A DNA stretch of 8,121 nt from an uncultured Bacteroidota bacterium (GTDB taxonomy: Bacteria > Bacteroidota > Bacteroidia > Chitinophagales > Chitinophagaceae), in the NCBI GenBank assembly GCA_903905685.1, contig CAIVHI010000143.1, positions 1 through 8,121 on the forward strand, given 5' to 3'. Position 1 is the stretch's first letter. Each line of letters opens with the position of its first letter. Made by a program: the position numbers and the translations under genes. Shown here in pieces: positions 1-6,461 of the stretch. The notes below the pieces were generated by a model. That model saw only the letters and a program-made list of their open reading frames with translations, was not told where the DNA came from and searched no databases.

Positions 1-455
1 GCGACGGCGGCCCGGCGACGGCCGCGATTTTCAACCATCCTGCGGACATTGCATTCGATCCATGGGGCAACATGTACGTTTCCGATGGGGATAATGGCGT
101 AGTCCGCATGGTAGATACCTTCGGTCTGATTCATCCCTTTGCCGGTATCGATACGACATACGGCTACACGGGCGACGGCGGTCCCGCCAGTGCAGCCACG
201 ATGTCCGGCCCGGAAGGCATCGTATGCGACGGTGCGGGAAACGTCTACTTTTCAGACGAAGCCAACAGTGCCGTCCGCCGGGTGGATCATGACACCCACA
301 TCATCACGACGATAGCGGGTACCGGGGTTTGCGGGTTTTCGGGAGACGGGGGGCCTGCCACCGCGGCCAAGCTTTGCGAGCCTACCGGGTTGGCCTTCGA
401 TGCCGACGGCAACCTCTACATCTCCGACTACACCAACAACCGCGTGCGCAAGGTG
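1..455 (+). repeat. Tandem 57-codon NHL-type repeat units
   Basis: Three in-frame units start at the GDGG codons: one whose first base lies just before the window, one at 171 and one at 342. The period is exactly 171 bp (57 residues) both times. The third unit stops after about 38 residues, at RVRKV, where the linker to the sorting domain begins. Between units the glycine-rich opening and the SD-x-x-x-x-x-VR(R/K)V segment are conserved, while the middle and the return loop vary. I infer that more units lie upstream, since a propeller needs several blades. Confidence 0.8.
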
Positions 456-734
456 ACCAACGCCGGGGTGCCGCTGCGGGCGAAGCAGCCGCCGGCACCG
501 AGCGATGGGGTCAAGGTTTACCCCAACCCCGCCACCACGCAGCTCACGGTGGAGGGTGCGCGGGGGTGCAGCCTCATGCTCACCAATGCCCTCGGCCAAG
601 TGGTCTACACCCTCGCCGAGGCCGGCATGAAGCAGGTGGTGCCGCTGGCCGGTTTGGCCCCCGGCATTTACACCCTTGCGGCCGTGAATGCCGTGACGGG
701 GGAACGAACCTGCAGGATGGTGGAGAAACGGTAA
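1..734 (+). CDS. NHL-repeat protein with T9SS C-terminal sorting domain (5' partial)
   Basis: The frame is open from the first base, so the gene begins upstream of the window; the methionine at 72 is internal, not the start. The visible product has three repeat units opening with GDGGPA(T/S)AA, each followed by a proline or glycine turn and a D-x-x-GN-hydrophobic-Y-hydrophobic-SD strand pair. This is the signature of NHL-type beta-propeller blades. After the third unit comes a short Pro/Ala-rich linker, then a domain from about 504 opening with VKVYPNPA and containing a LxNALGQVVY-like segment and LAPGIYTL near the end. That matches type A T9SS sorting domains, which direct cargo across the outer membrane and are removed or used for surface attachment. 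The protein is therefore probably secreted or surface-bound in a Bacteroidota cell. What the propeller binds cannot be told from this fragment. The stop is TAA at 732-734, and hairpins that could end transcription follow at once. Confidence 0.92.
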   Translation, partial: DGGPATAAIFNHPADIAFDPWGNMYVSDGDNGVVRMVDTFGLIHPFAGIDTTYGYTGDGGPASAATMSGPEGIVCDGAGNVYFSDEANSAVRRVDHDTHIITTIAGTGVCGFSGDGGPATAAKLCEPTGLAFDADGNLYISDYTNNRVRKVTNAGVPLRAKQPPAPSDGVKVYPNPATTQLTVEGARGCSLMLTNALGQVVYTLAEAGMKQVVPLAGLAPGIYTLAAVNAVTGERTCRMVEKR

Positions 735-746
735 AAAAATGTGCCT

Positions 747-768
747 GGTTCAAGCGTCCGCTTGGACC
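747..768. terminator. Hairpin after the NHL gene, with A/T run on one side
   Basis: Bases 747-755 pair with 760-768 (nine pairs, one G-U) around the loop GTCC. The stem starts 12 nt past the stop of the NHL gene. A run of seven A at 733-739 lies to its left, so on the minus strand the hairpin is followed, after seven bases, by seven T. It could therefore act on read-through from the minus-strand receptor gene. The spacing to the T-run is longer than in a classical intrinsic terminator, so the role is tentative. Confidence 0.4.
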
Positions 769-777
769 CACCTATGG

Positions 778-802
778 CCCGGCGTCCGCCGGGGTGCATT
801 TT
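778..802 (+). terminator. GC-rich hairpin followed by TTTT
   Basis: CCCGGC (778-783) pairs perfectly with GCCGGG (788-793) around the loop GTCC, and four T follow at 799-802. It lies 43 nt past the stop of the NHL gene on the same strand, so it is the better candidate for ending that transcript. The T-run is short and five bases from the stem, which lowers confidence. Confidence 0.4.
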
Positions 803-820
803 AACCGCCTGCCGTGCGTT

Positions 821-865
821 CCGGCGCGATGCCGGGGTGGTTGAGCATCCCGACATTCATCGGGA
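821..865. repeat. Two further palindromes (possible REP-like element)
   Basis: CCGGC (821-825) pairs with GCCGG (831-835), and TCCCGA (848-853) pairs with TCGGGA (860-865) around CATTCA. Neither is followed by a T-run, so they do not look like intrinsic terminators. Together with the two hairpins just before, they make four palindromes within 120 bp. Such clusters between convergent genes are often dispersed palindromic repeats, but copy number cannot be judged from one window. Confidence 0.35.
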
Positions 866-877
866 CGGGCTGAATTA

Positions 878-931
878 GGATTCTACGCCCCGCGAAGGGT
901 GGCCGGGGAGAGGGCGTTTAGAATGGTGGAA
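878..931 (+). pseudogene. Possible relict tail of a second T9SS cargo gene
   Basis: Read in the frame of 899, the DNA encodes GFY, then four residues, then VAGERAFRMVE. The intact NHL protein ends GIY, seven residues, VTGERTCRMVE. Over the last eleven residues eight are identical, and several matched codons differ only at synonymous positions (for Glu and Arg). This suggests descent from a coding sequence, not chance. There is no start and no clear stop, and the frame runs on into the antisense of the receptor gene, so nothing functional is expected. The match is short and could still be coincidence. Confidence 0.4.
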
Positions 932-949
932 ACCTTGTGGGCCGGCGCT

Positions 950-2098
950 CTATTGGCTGCTCCGCAGTTTCTCGAGTTCTGCCTCCAGTGCATCGGCACG
1001 GGCTTTTTCGGTGGCGAGGTCTTGTTCCAGTGCTGTAAGCTTTATTTGGAGGTTTTGCTTCAATGCCACAAAGTCGTCGTGCAGGCCCTGTATTTCGGTT
1101 ATTTTCGAAGTAAGGTGGTGGGGCTGTGCTGCAGCGTGCGCGGTGAGGCCCGATGCCGCAAACTCGTTCACCTCCTTGCTCAAAATTTTGATGTCTTTAG
1201 ATAGCCTGTTGGCCAATATAATGCTGAGTACCAATGCCACTAAGAGCATAATGACGAATGTGGACACCAAGATGGCCATGAAAATGCGGTTGAGCCGCGA
1301 CACTTCTTTCTCGGCCACAATGTTTGTGGCGAGGTAGGCGGCGTCCAATTGCCTGATGGTGGCCTCCATGCGGGCATGAGTGCCGTGGTCGGAGTTGATG
1401 CCTATTTGTTCGGCCAGGTCGGCATAGTCGTTGAAATATTTCTTGTACGCTTTCAACACATTCAATGTGGCGGGCACATTGCGGTATCGGCCTATCTGGG
1501 CATCAACCAACTTGTTGAATTCGCCAATATACTTGGGGTCTTCGCGCAACACGAAATCCTTTTCCCGGCGGCGCAGCATCAGGATGTCCATTTTGGGAAT
1601 CCTGTCGGAGTCTTCGAGGAAGTGGCCACACTTGCGCATCCCACCTTCCGACCCAAATGTCCGAAAGCCTTTCAGGTAATACAGTTGCTTCAATTGTCTG
1701 GCAGAGTCCGCAAGGGCTCGGTGCAACCGCTTCAATATCCCAATATGCCCGGCAATATCGATGTGGTTGTCGTTGGCTTGGGTTTTGATGTTTTCGAGAC
1801 TGCCGATGATGCTGTCTTGGTCTGCACAAAAATCGTCGATGTCTTTTTGGCGACTTGTGGCATAAAATTCGGATTGGCGATAACCGGAGAGTAAGAATTG
1901 CTGCAAATGGCGGTTACTCTCGGCATAACTGTTCTGAATGCGCGTCAGGTTGTGGTCGAAGCGGTCGAGCCCGGTTTGCTTATGGTTGATGTAGAAATAG
2001 ATGCAAATCCAAAACAAGAATATCCGGTTGAGGGTGAAAAAGCTCAACAACAGTTTGGATTTGAACGACTTGGACAATGCTATGAGCCTGTTTCGCAT
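950..2098 (-). CDS. Two-TM receptor-like protein with HAMP-like segment, no output domain
   Basis: The 382-residue product has a short basic N-terminus, a membrane helix at about 16-38, a mostly helical extracytoplasmic region at about 39-271, and a second membrane helix at about 272-296. Then comes a HAMP-like stretch (about 296-350) and a charged heptad-like coiled coil running to the last residues (about 343-380). Within the sensor region, GFRTFGSEGGMRK (about 144-156) followed by LMLRRREKDFVLREDPKYI (173-191) resembles the conserved core of helical chemoreceptor-type sensor domains. No histidine kinase, methyl-accepting, GGDEF or phosphatase domain follows the coiled coil, and none is visible in any minus frame downstream. 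It may signal through a partner or be a truncated receptor. An in-frame TGA lies three codons upstream of this ATG, making it the first possible start; GAGGG lies directly against the ATG. It is transcribed divergently from the S9 peptidase gene. Ligand and pathway are unknown. Confidence 0.78.
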   Translation of the reverse strand: MRNRLIALSKSFKSKLLLSFFTLNRIFLFWICIYFYINHKQTGLDRFDHNLTRIQNSYAESNRHLQQFLLSGYRQSEFYATSRQKDIDDFCADQDSIIGSLENIKTQANDNHIDIAGHIGILKRLHRALADSARQLKQLYYLKGFRTFGSEGGMRKCGHFLEDSDRIPKMDILMLRRREKDFVLREDPKYIGEFNKLVDAQIGRYRNVPATLNVLKAYKKYFNDYADLAEQIGINSDHGTHARMEATIRQLDAAYLATNIVAEKEVSRLNRIFMAILVSTFVIMLLVALVLSIILANRLSKDIKILSKEVNEFAASGLTAHAAAQPHHLTSKITEIQGLHDDFVALKQNLQIKLTALEQDLATEKARADALEAELEKLRSSQ

Positions 2099-2344
2099 CC
2101 CTCTTCATTTTTACGGCCGCTGCAAAATGCCCGGTCTTTCACACACCGAATGTAAATCATCAAATATTAACGGCAGGTTAAATGTTGGGTCGAGATACTG
2201 CAAAGCGGTGCGGCCGGCACGCTTTGGCTACGCACCATGGCGACCTTCCTCAGCACCGGGCACCCTTGGTCGCTACCGACTGCATTTTCATGAAAACGAA
2301 ACAGGTTTAAGGATTTTCATTATGTTTGCCGCAACAAAAGCTGC
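2099..2344. promoter_or_regulatory. Divergent intergenic region between receptor and peptidase genes
   Basis: These 246 bp must hold the promoters of both flanking genes. For the peptidase, TATGTTTG at 2321-2328 matches the Bacteroidota -7 element TAnnTTTG exactly, but no TTG-type -33 element sits at the usual distance, and the implied leader would be only about 10 nt. On the minus strand the nearest match is AATATTTG (complement of 2158-2165 area), one base off. Between about 2205 and 2275 a GC-rich patch contains TGGCGACC pairing with GGTCGCTA (one G-U) around a loop of about 22 nt. No credible gene is present. Confidence 0.35.
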
Positions 2345-4495
2345 ATGAAATATCTTTTATATCCGATACTCGCTTGCTCTCTCCTTTCCGCCGCGCCTGC
2401 CCACGCCCGCAAAAAGGACTTCACCATCATGGAGGCTACCAACGGTATGGCTACCACCTTGGCTCCCGAAAGCATCAAGTCGCCCAGCTGGCAACCCGAA
2501 ACCGACTGCCTGTGGCAGGTGGTGAAAAAGGACGGCAAGGAAGTATATAGCGTGACCGACTTTGCCGGCAAAAAAACCAAAACCACCATTGTGGAGCGGG
2601 GAGCCTACCCCGACGGCTTCACCAGTCAGGCACTGCCCGCCATCAAGTGGCTTGGTAAAGAGCGTGCCTACATCGTTGCAGGCAACAACTACCTCTTCGG
2701 CACCTATGCAGACGATAAATGGTCTTGGAACTCGCTGGCAAAACTGCCCGACAACGCTGCCAACGTCAAGGTGGACAATAGCGGCCGGATAGCCTACACG
2801 CTGGACAATAACATAGGTATGTGGGATAAAACCCGAGGTGCCTACCCCGTTACCGGCGAAGCCAACAAAAACGTGGTTTGCGGCCAAGCCGTGCACCGCA
2901 ACGAATTCGGCATTGAAACCGGCCTGTTTTTTAGCCCCACAGGCAGCTACTTGGCCTACTACCGAATGGACCAACGGATGGTGGCCGACTACCCCGTGAT
3001 AAGTTGGGACACCGTACCGGCCATAGTGAAGCCGGTAAAATACCCCATGGCCGGCGGCATATCTCACGAGGTCACGCTCTGTGTTTACAATCCCGCTTCC
3101 CCTTTTCCCGTAGTTATTCAAACCCCCACGCTCGAAAAAGACCAGTACCTGACCTGTGTAACCTGGAGCCCGGACGAAAAGTACATCTACATAGGCATCC
3201 TGAACCGCGACCAAAACAGGCTGGAGCTGAACAAGTATGAAGCCTTGTCGGGGGCATTCATGGCTACGGTGCTCACCGAGAAAGACCCCAAGTATGTGCA
3301 CCCCACCCACCCCCTCTACTTCCTGCCGGGCAGCAACGACGAATTTGTGTGGTGGAGCGAGCGCGACGGCTACGAACACCTATATCTCTACAAAACCGAT
3401 GGCACCCAAGTGCGCAAACTCACCGAAGGCGACTGGGTGGTGAACGAGATTGCAGGCTACAACGCGAAGGCCAAGAAACTTCAAATAACCGCCGCCAAAG
3501 AATCTCCACTCGAAAAACACCTGTATGCGGTAGACATCGAGACGGCCAAAATCGTCCGTATAGACTCTGAAGCGGGTATGCACAATGCGCTATGCTCTAC
3601 CGATGGCAAGTTCGAATTTGATGCCTACTCGGCTCCCGGCATCCCCAAAAACTCGGTAGTGCGCAACACTGCCGACCATGGCGTGACGGTGCTGCTGAAG
3701 TCTAAAAACACCCTGGAAGACTACGAACGGCCCGAAATCAAGAACGTGACCCTCACGGCAGCCGATGGCAAAACACCGCTCTATGGCAAGCTCATCTTGC
3801 CGGTAGGATTCGATGCCACGAAAAAATATCCGGTAATCGTATACCTCTACAACGGCCCCAATGTGCAGCTCATCAAGAACGGCTTCCCCGAGAGCGGCAA
3901 CCTGTGGTATGAATACATGGCGCAACACGGTTTCATCGTTTTCACTATGGACGGGCGCGGCAGTTGGAACCGTGGCCTCGCTTTTGAACAGGCCACCTTC
4001 CGCAACTTGGGCGACGTGGAAATGCTGGACCAAATGCAGGGTGTGGCCTACCTGAAATCGCTGCCCTATGTAGACCCCAAGCGCATGGGCGTGCACGGCT
4101 GGAGCTTCGGCGGCTTCATGACCACCTCGCTGATGCTGAAATATCCCGACGTGTTTAAATGTGCCGTAGCCGGCGGCCCCGTTATGGACTGGAAGATGTA
4201 TGAAGTGATGTATACCGAGCGCTATATGGACCGCCCGCAAGACAATCCGGACGGCTATGCCAAGGCGAATCTGCTAGATAAAGTAAAGAACCTGAAGGGC
4301 AAACTCCTGCTGATTCACGGCACCAACGACGATGTAGTGGTGTGGCAACACAGCATAGACTTCGTGAAGAAAGCCGTGGACGAAGGCGTGCAGGTAGACT
4401 ACTTCATGTACCCCGGCCACGAGCACAACGTGCGTGGCAAAGACCGCGCGCACTTGATGGAAAAGATAAGCCGGTACTTTATGGATAATCTGTAG
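2345..4495 (+). CDS. Exported S9 family (DPP IV-like) serine peptidase
   Basis: The 716-residue length fits the S9B dipeptidyl-peptidase/prolyl tripeptidyl-peptidase group. Residues 1-21 form a signal peptide with a likely cut after AHA, so the enzyme is probably periplasmic or outer-membrane associated. The N-terminal part (about 22-470) is a DPP IV-type beta-propeller. The alpha/beta-hydrolase domain follows: YNGP with the oxyanion tyrosine at 502, DGRGSWNRG near 536, the nucleophile Ser587 in GWSFGG, Asp662 in HGTNDD, and His694 in GHEHN. All three catalytic residues are present. The substrate-amine site, YEEEF in classical DPP IV, reads HRNEF here (Glu187), with one acid of the pair replaced by Asn. 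The family removes N-terminal di- or tripeptides, usually after proline, and helps use extracellular peptides; the exact cleavage length is not settled here. The start gives a well-formed signal peptide but has no Shine-Dalgarno sequence, as is usual in this phylum. No peptidase or transporter gene adjoins it. Confidence 0.93.
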   Translation: MKYLLYPILACSLLSAAPAHARKKDFTIMEATNGMATTLAPESIKSPSWQPETDCLWQVVKKDGKEVYSVTDFAGKKTKTTIVERGAYPDGFTSQALPAIKWLGKERAYIVAGNNYLFGTYADDKWSWNSLAKLPDNAANVKVDNSGRIAYTLDNNIGMWDKTRGAYPVTGEANKNVVCGQAVHRNEFGIETGLFFSPTGSYLAYYRMDQRMVADYPVISWDTVPAIVKPVKYPMAGGISHEVTLCVYNPASPFPVVIQTPTLEKDQYLTCVTWSPDEKYIYIGILNRDQNRLELNKYEALSGAFMATVLTEKDPKYVHPTHPLYFLPGSNDEFVWWSERDGYEHLYLYKTDGTQVRKLTEGDWVVNEIAGYNAKAKKLQITAAKESPLEKHLYAVDIETAKIVRIDSEAGMHNALCSTDGKFEFDAYSAPGIPKNSVVRNTADHGVTVLLKSKNTLEDYERPEIKNVTLTAADGKTPLYGKLILPVGFDATKKYPVIVYLYNGPNVQLIKNGFPESGNLWYEYMAQHGFIVFTMDGRGSWNRGLAFEQATFRNLGDVEMLDQMQGVAYLKSLPYVDPKRMGVHGWSFGGFMTTSLMLKYPDVFKCAVAGGPVMDWKMYEVMYTERYMDRPQDNPDGYAKANLLDKVKNLKGKLLLIHGTNDDVVVWQHSIDFVKKAVDEGVQVDYFMYPGHEHNVRGKDRAHLMEKISRYFMDNL

Positions 4496-4523
4496 GGTGG
4501 AAACAAAGGCATGCTCACCAAAC

Positions 4524-4547
4524 CGATGGGCGTTGCAAGACGCATCG
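4524..4547. terminator. Hairpin between convergent genes
   Basis: CGAT and GCGT (4524-4527 and 4530-4533, with a two-base GG bulge) pair with ACGC and ATCG (4540-4547) around TGCAAG. It starts 28 nt past the peptidase stop, in the 156-bp gap between that gene and the convergent amidotransferase gene. No T-run follows on either strand, so a terminator role is only a positional guess. I see nothing else of note in this gap. Confidence 0.25.
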
Positions 4548-4651
4548 AAACTTGAATCGGCAAAGCCTACGCCGGCGGCAACCCAAAAGCTGCCAAAAAG
4601 GACTTGCGACCGTAGGTAGCGGCAGATGTGATCGGCGAATTGGCAACTCAA

Positions 4652-5233
4652 CTATGCCCCTTTCCCGAATTCCCCATCCATACCCGCCCAATTCCGCAAC
4701 ATCGTTAAGCCATATTCCGTACCTACCGATTCCGGATGAAACTGGATGCCGGTGCAGGGGTAGTGCTCGTGGCGCAGCGCCATGAGGGTGCCGGTGGCCG
4801 TGGTGGCAACGGGAATGAGTCCGGTATTGGCCCCCGCAGTCAATGCCAACGAATGGTAACGCATTACGGTACAGGGATTGGGCACCCCGGCAAACAGCCC
4901 GGTGCCATCATGAAACACTTGATCCTGTTTGCCGTGCATAGGTGGCACTCTACCCAATTGCGCCCCAAAATACATGCCCAATGCCTGGTGCCCCAAGCAA
5001 ACGCCAAGTAACGGTACCCGATCATGAAAATGACGCACCACGTCCATGGTTATGCCGGCACGGTCGGGCGTTTCGGGCCCGGGAGAGATGATGATGCGCT
5101 CGGGTTGCAAGGCGACCAAGCCCGAAATATCGATTTCATTGTTGCGGAACACCCGGCACTCGCCACCGGCCAATTGCAAGTAGTGGTGGAGGATGTAGGT
5201 GAACGAATCGTAATTGTCTATCAGCACCCACAT
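4652..5233 (-). CDS. pabA: Glutamine amidotransferase, aminodeoxychorismate/anthranilate synthase component II
   Basis: A class I glutamine amidotransferase of 193 residues, the usual length. It opens with LIDNYDSFTY, has the oxyanion strand IISPGPETPDRAG (about 48-60), the nucleophile Cys79 in GVCLGHQALG, HGK at 100-102, and the His166/Glu168 pair in QFHPES. All residues needed to hydrolyse glutamine are present. The ammonia is passed to a chorismate-using partner: PabB gives aminodeoxychorismate for folate, TrpE gives anthranilate for tryptophan. Neither partner, nor trpD, is in the window, so PabA and TrpG cannot be separated; in many bacteria one subunit serves both. The absence of trp neighbours is why I prefer pabA, weakly. 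The ATG is one base after the cvpA-like stop (TGA C ATG on the minus strand), so translation is probably coupled and this is the last gene of the three-gene unit. Confidence 0.92.
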   Translation of the reverse strand: MWVLIDNYDSFTYILHHYLQLAGGECRVFRNNEIDISGLVALQPERIIISPGPETPDRAGITMDVVRHFHDRVPLLGVCLGHQALGMYFGAQLGRVPPMHGKQDQVFHDGTGLFAGVPNPCTVMRYHSLALTAGANTGLIPVATTATGTLMALRHEHYPCTGIQFHPESVGTEYGLTMLRNWAGMDGEFGKGA

Positions 5234-5234
5234 G

Positions 5235-5771
5235 TCAGGCGTGTTTGTTGTTCACCGCGTCAAAATAGTGGGTCAAGTTGGCAAAGGTGTCTTTCACAAA
5301 GGGCAGCACCCTCCCCAGGGTCTCGAAAAACCACGGTGCCAGCGTGAGGAACCACGGAGCCGTTTTGGATGCCGCCAAGGTGTCGGTGGGAATGAGGTGG
5401 ATTTTGTCGGCAAGCCAAAGCAGGGAGCTCCACAATATGAGGCCGAGGATGGCATAGAACACCCCGCCCGCCATTTTATTCACCACCCCCAGCATCAAGC
5501 CCTCCAATGCCTTCTGTATCATGCGCGCAATAATGTTGACGGCAATGACGACGCCCGCAAACAACACCACATAGGCTATGACGGGGGCCCAGCCCGAGCC
5601 CGCATACCCCTTTTCGAGCAGCCAAGAGGCAAACCCCTGAGAAAGCCGCAGAGAAACTGCCAGCCCCAGTAGTATGGCGACAAACGAAAACAACGCCACC
5701 ACCAGCCCCTTCATGTAGCCACGAACAAAAAACAATACGATTAGCAGCAGACCTGCTATGTCGAGTCCCAT
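5235..5771 (-). CDS. cvpA: CvpA family membrane protein
   Basis: The 178-residue protein is strongly hydrophobic, with four predicted membrane helices at about 3-17, 22-41, 62-84 and 101-121. A soluble amphipathic tail of about 55 residues ends in NNKHA. The pattern RGYMKGLVVALFSF between the first two helices and VNKMAGGVFYAILG entering the fourth are typical of the CvpA family. That family is named for colicin V production in E. coli and has been tied to envelope homeostasis; its molecular activity is poorly defined. The start is 19 nt after the upstream yqeY-like stop, with AGG four bases before the ATG. The downstream amidotransferase gene follows after a single base. In enterobacteria cvpA also sits beside an amidotransferase gene (purF), but of a different class, so the parallel may be accidental. 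Confidence 0.87.
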   Translation of the reverse strand: MGLDIAGLLLIVLFFVRGYMKGLVVALFSFVAILLGLAVSLRLSQGFASWLLEKGYAGSGWAPVIAYVVLFAGVVIAVNIIARMIQKALEGLMLGVVNKMAGGVFYAILGLILWSSLLWLADKIHLIPTDTLAASKTAPWFLTLAPWFFETLGRVLPFVKDTFANLTHYFDAVNNKHA

Positions 5772-5790
5772 TGCCTGAAAAAATGCAGGA

Positions 5791-6240
5791 TTAGGACAGC
5801 AGTTGCTTCACCGCCTCCGAAATGGCCCTACCATCGGCCTTGCCCGCAAGTTGCTTGGTAGCGGCACCCATCACCTTGCCCATATCGGCGACCGACGAGG
5901 CCCCCGTAGCGGCAATGATGTCTTTCAAGGCGGCGTGCAAATCCTCGGCCGACATCTGTTGCGGCAGGAATTTCTCGATGATGGCCAATTCTTCCCTTTC
6001 TTTCTGGGCCAGATCAGGCCGGTTTTGTTTCTCGAAAATGTCTAAGGAGTCCTTGCGCTGCTTGGCCAACTTCTGTAGCATCTTCATTTCGGTGGCTTCC
6101 GATATCGTTTCGGGAGCGCCTTCAGCGGTTTTCTCTATAATGATGGCGGCCTTGATGGCGCGCAGCGTGCGGAGGGCCGCTTCGTCCTTGGCCTTCATGG
6201 CGTTTTTCAGCTCATCCATTACTTTTTGTTCCAGCGACAT
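5791..6240 (-). CDS. GatB/YqeY domain-containing protein
   Basis: The 149-residue length is standard for stand-alone YqeY proteins. The N-terminal helical half carries MDELKNAMKAKDEAALRTLR and IKAAIIIEKTAEG, then a charged helix LAKQRKDSLDIFEKQNRPDL and the hinge EKFLPQQMS (about 88-97). The C-terminal half has the ADMGKVMGAATKQLAGKADGR motif (about 118-138), which resembles the tRNA-contacting tail domain of GatB. This supports a link to tRNA-dependent amidation, but the function of free YqeY proteins is not established. It is the first gene of the minus-strand set, with the cvpA-like gene 19 nt downstream. The start has no clear Shine-Dalgarno sequence. A promoter candidate lies about 180 bp upstream. 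Confidence 0.94.
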   Translation of the reverse strand: MSLEQKVMDELKNAMKAKDEAALRTLRAIKAAIIIEKTAEGAPETISEATEMKMLQKLAKQRKDSLDIFEKQNRPDLAQKEREELAIIEKFLPQQMSAEDLHAALKDIIAATGASSVADMGKVMGAATKQLAGKADGRAISEAVKQLLS

Positions 6241-6370
6241 GTGTTACGTATTTATTGGTATAGGAAATCAATCCAAAACCCCGATTGGGGCGGGCTAAGT
6301 TAACACTAAATCGTAAAACTGCGAACGGCAACGGTGCAAAGTGGCCGGTTACCGAGGCGATTCATAGTTG

Positions 6371-6390
6371 GCCCCAACGGGCATTGGGGC
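6371..6390. repeat. Perfect 7-bp inverted repeat (hairpin)
   Basis: GCCCCAA (6371-6377) pairs with TTGGGGC (6384-6390) around CGGGCA. It lies between the promoter candidates and the yqeY-like gene, so it would be in that gene's leader. No T-run follows on the minus strand. It could be a dispersed palindromic repeat, an operator or an RNA stem; the sequence alone does not decide. Confidence 0.45.
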
Positions 6391-6418
6391 TGTATTACGG
6401 CATACCGATTGTGGACTT

Positions 6419-6447
6419 GAAAAATAATATTTTTTAGTTTAAACAAA
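6419..6447 (-). promoter_or_regulatory. Candidate promoter for the yqeY-cvpA-pabA unit
   Basis: On the minus strand TTTG (complement of 6444-6447) is followed after 17 bases by TATTTTTC (complement of 6419-6426). This is one base from the Bacteroidota -7 element TAnnTTTG, and the spacing suits a -33/-7 pair. Transcription would begin near 6410, giving a leader of about 170 nt. Assigned by pattern only. Confidence 0.35.
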
Positions 6448-6461
6448 CCCACTTACCTTTA
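6432..6461 (+). promoter_or_regulatory. Candidate promoter for the rhlE unit
   Basis: TACCTTTA at 6454-6461 is one base from the TAnnTTTG -7 element, with a T-rich stretch (TTTT at 6432-6435) 18 bases upstream where TTTG would be expected. It would start transcription near 6468, leaving about 470 nt before the helicase ATG. A second, weaker candidate is TATGTTTA at 6561-6568. No match closer to the gene was found. Confidence 0.33.

Noticed and set aside
1349..1894. A 181-codon plus-strand frame inside the receptor gene
   Set aside because: The minus-strand frame gives a coherent protein with two membrane helices, a recognisable sensor core and a coiled coil, and the plus-strand frame gives none.
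2236..2293. Short plus-strand frame of about 18 codons starting at an ATG in the peptidase upstream region
   Set aside because: There is no ribosome-binding sequence and no recognisable peptide, and frames of this length are common by chance.
2351..2377. Possible lipobox (ILAC) in the S9 peptidase signal peptide
   Set aside because: The hydrophobic region before the Cys is very short and Leu at -2 is unusual. A signal peptidase I cut after AHA at residue 21 fits better.
2357..3379. A long minus-strand frame opposite the S9 peptidase
   Set aside because: It lies wholly antisense to a gene with an intact catalytic triad and clear family motifs. Its Val/Gly/His-rich composition is what the complement of such coding DNA gives.
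6279..6290. CCCC-GATT-GGGG with adjacent AAAA, considered as an attenuator for the yqeY-like gene
   Set aside because: The stem is only four pairs and the T-run on the minus strand is four bases, which is too weak to call without transcript data.
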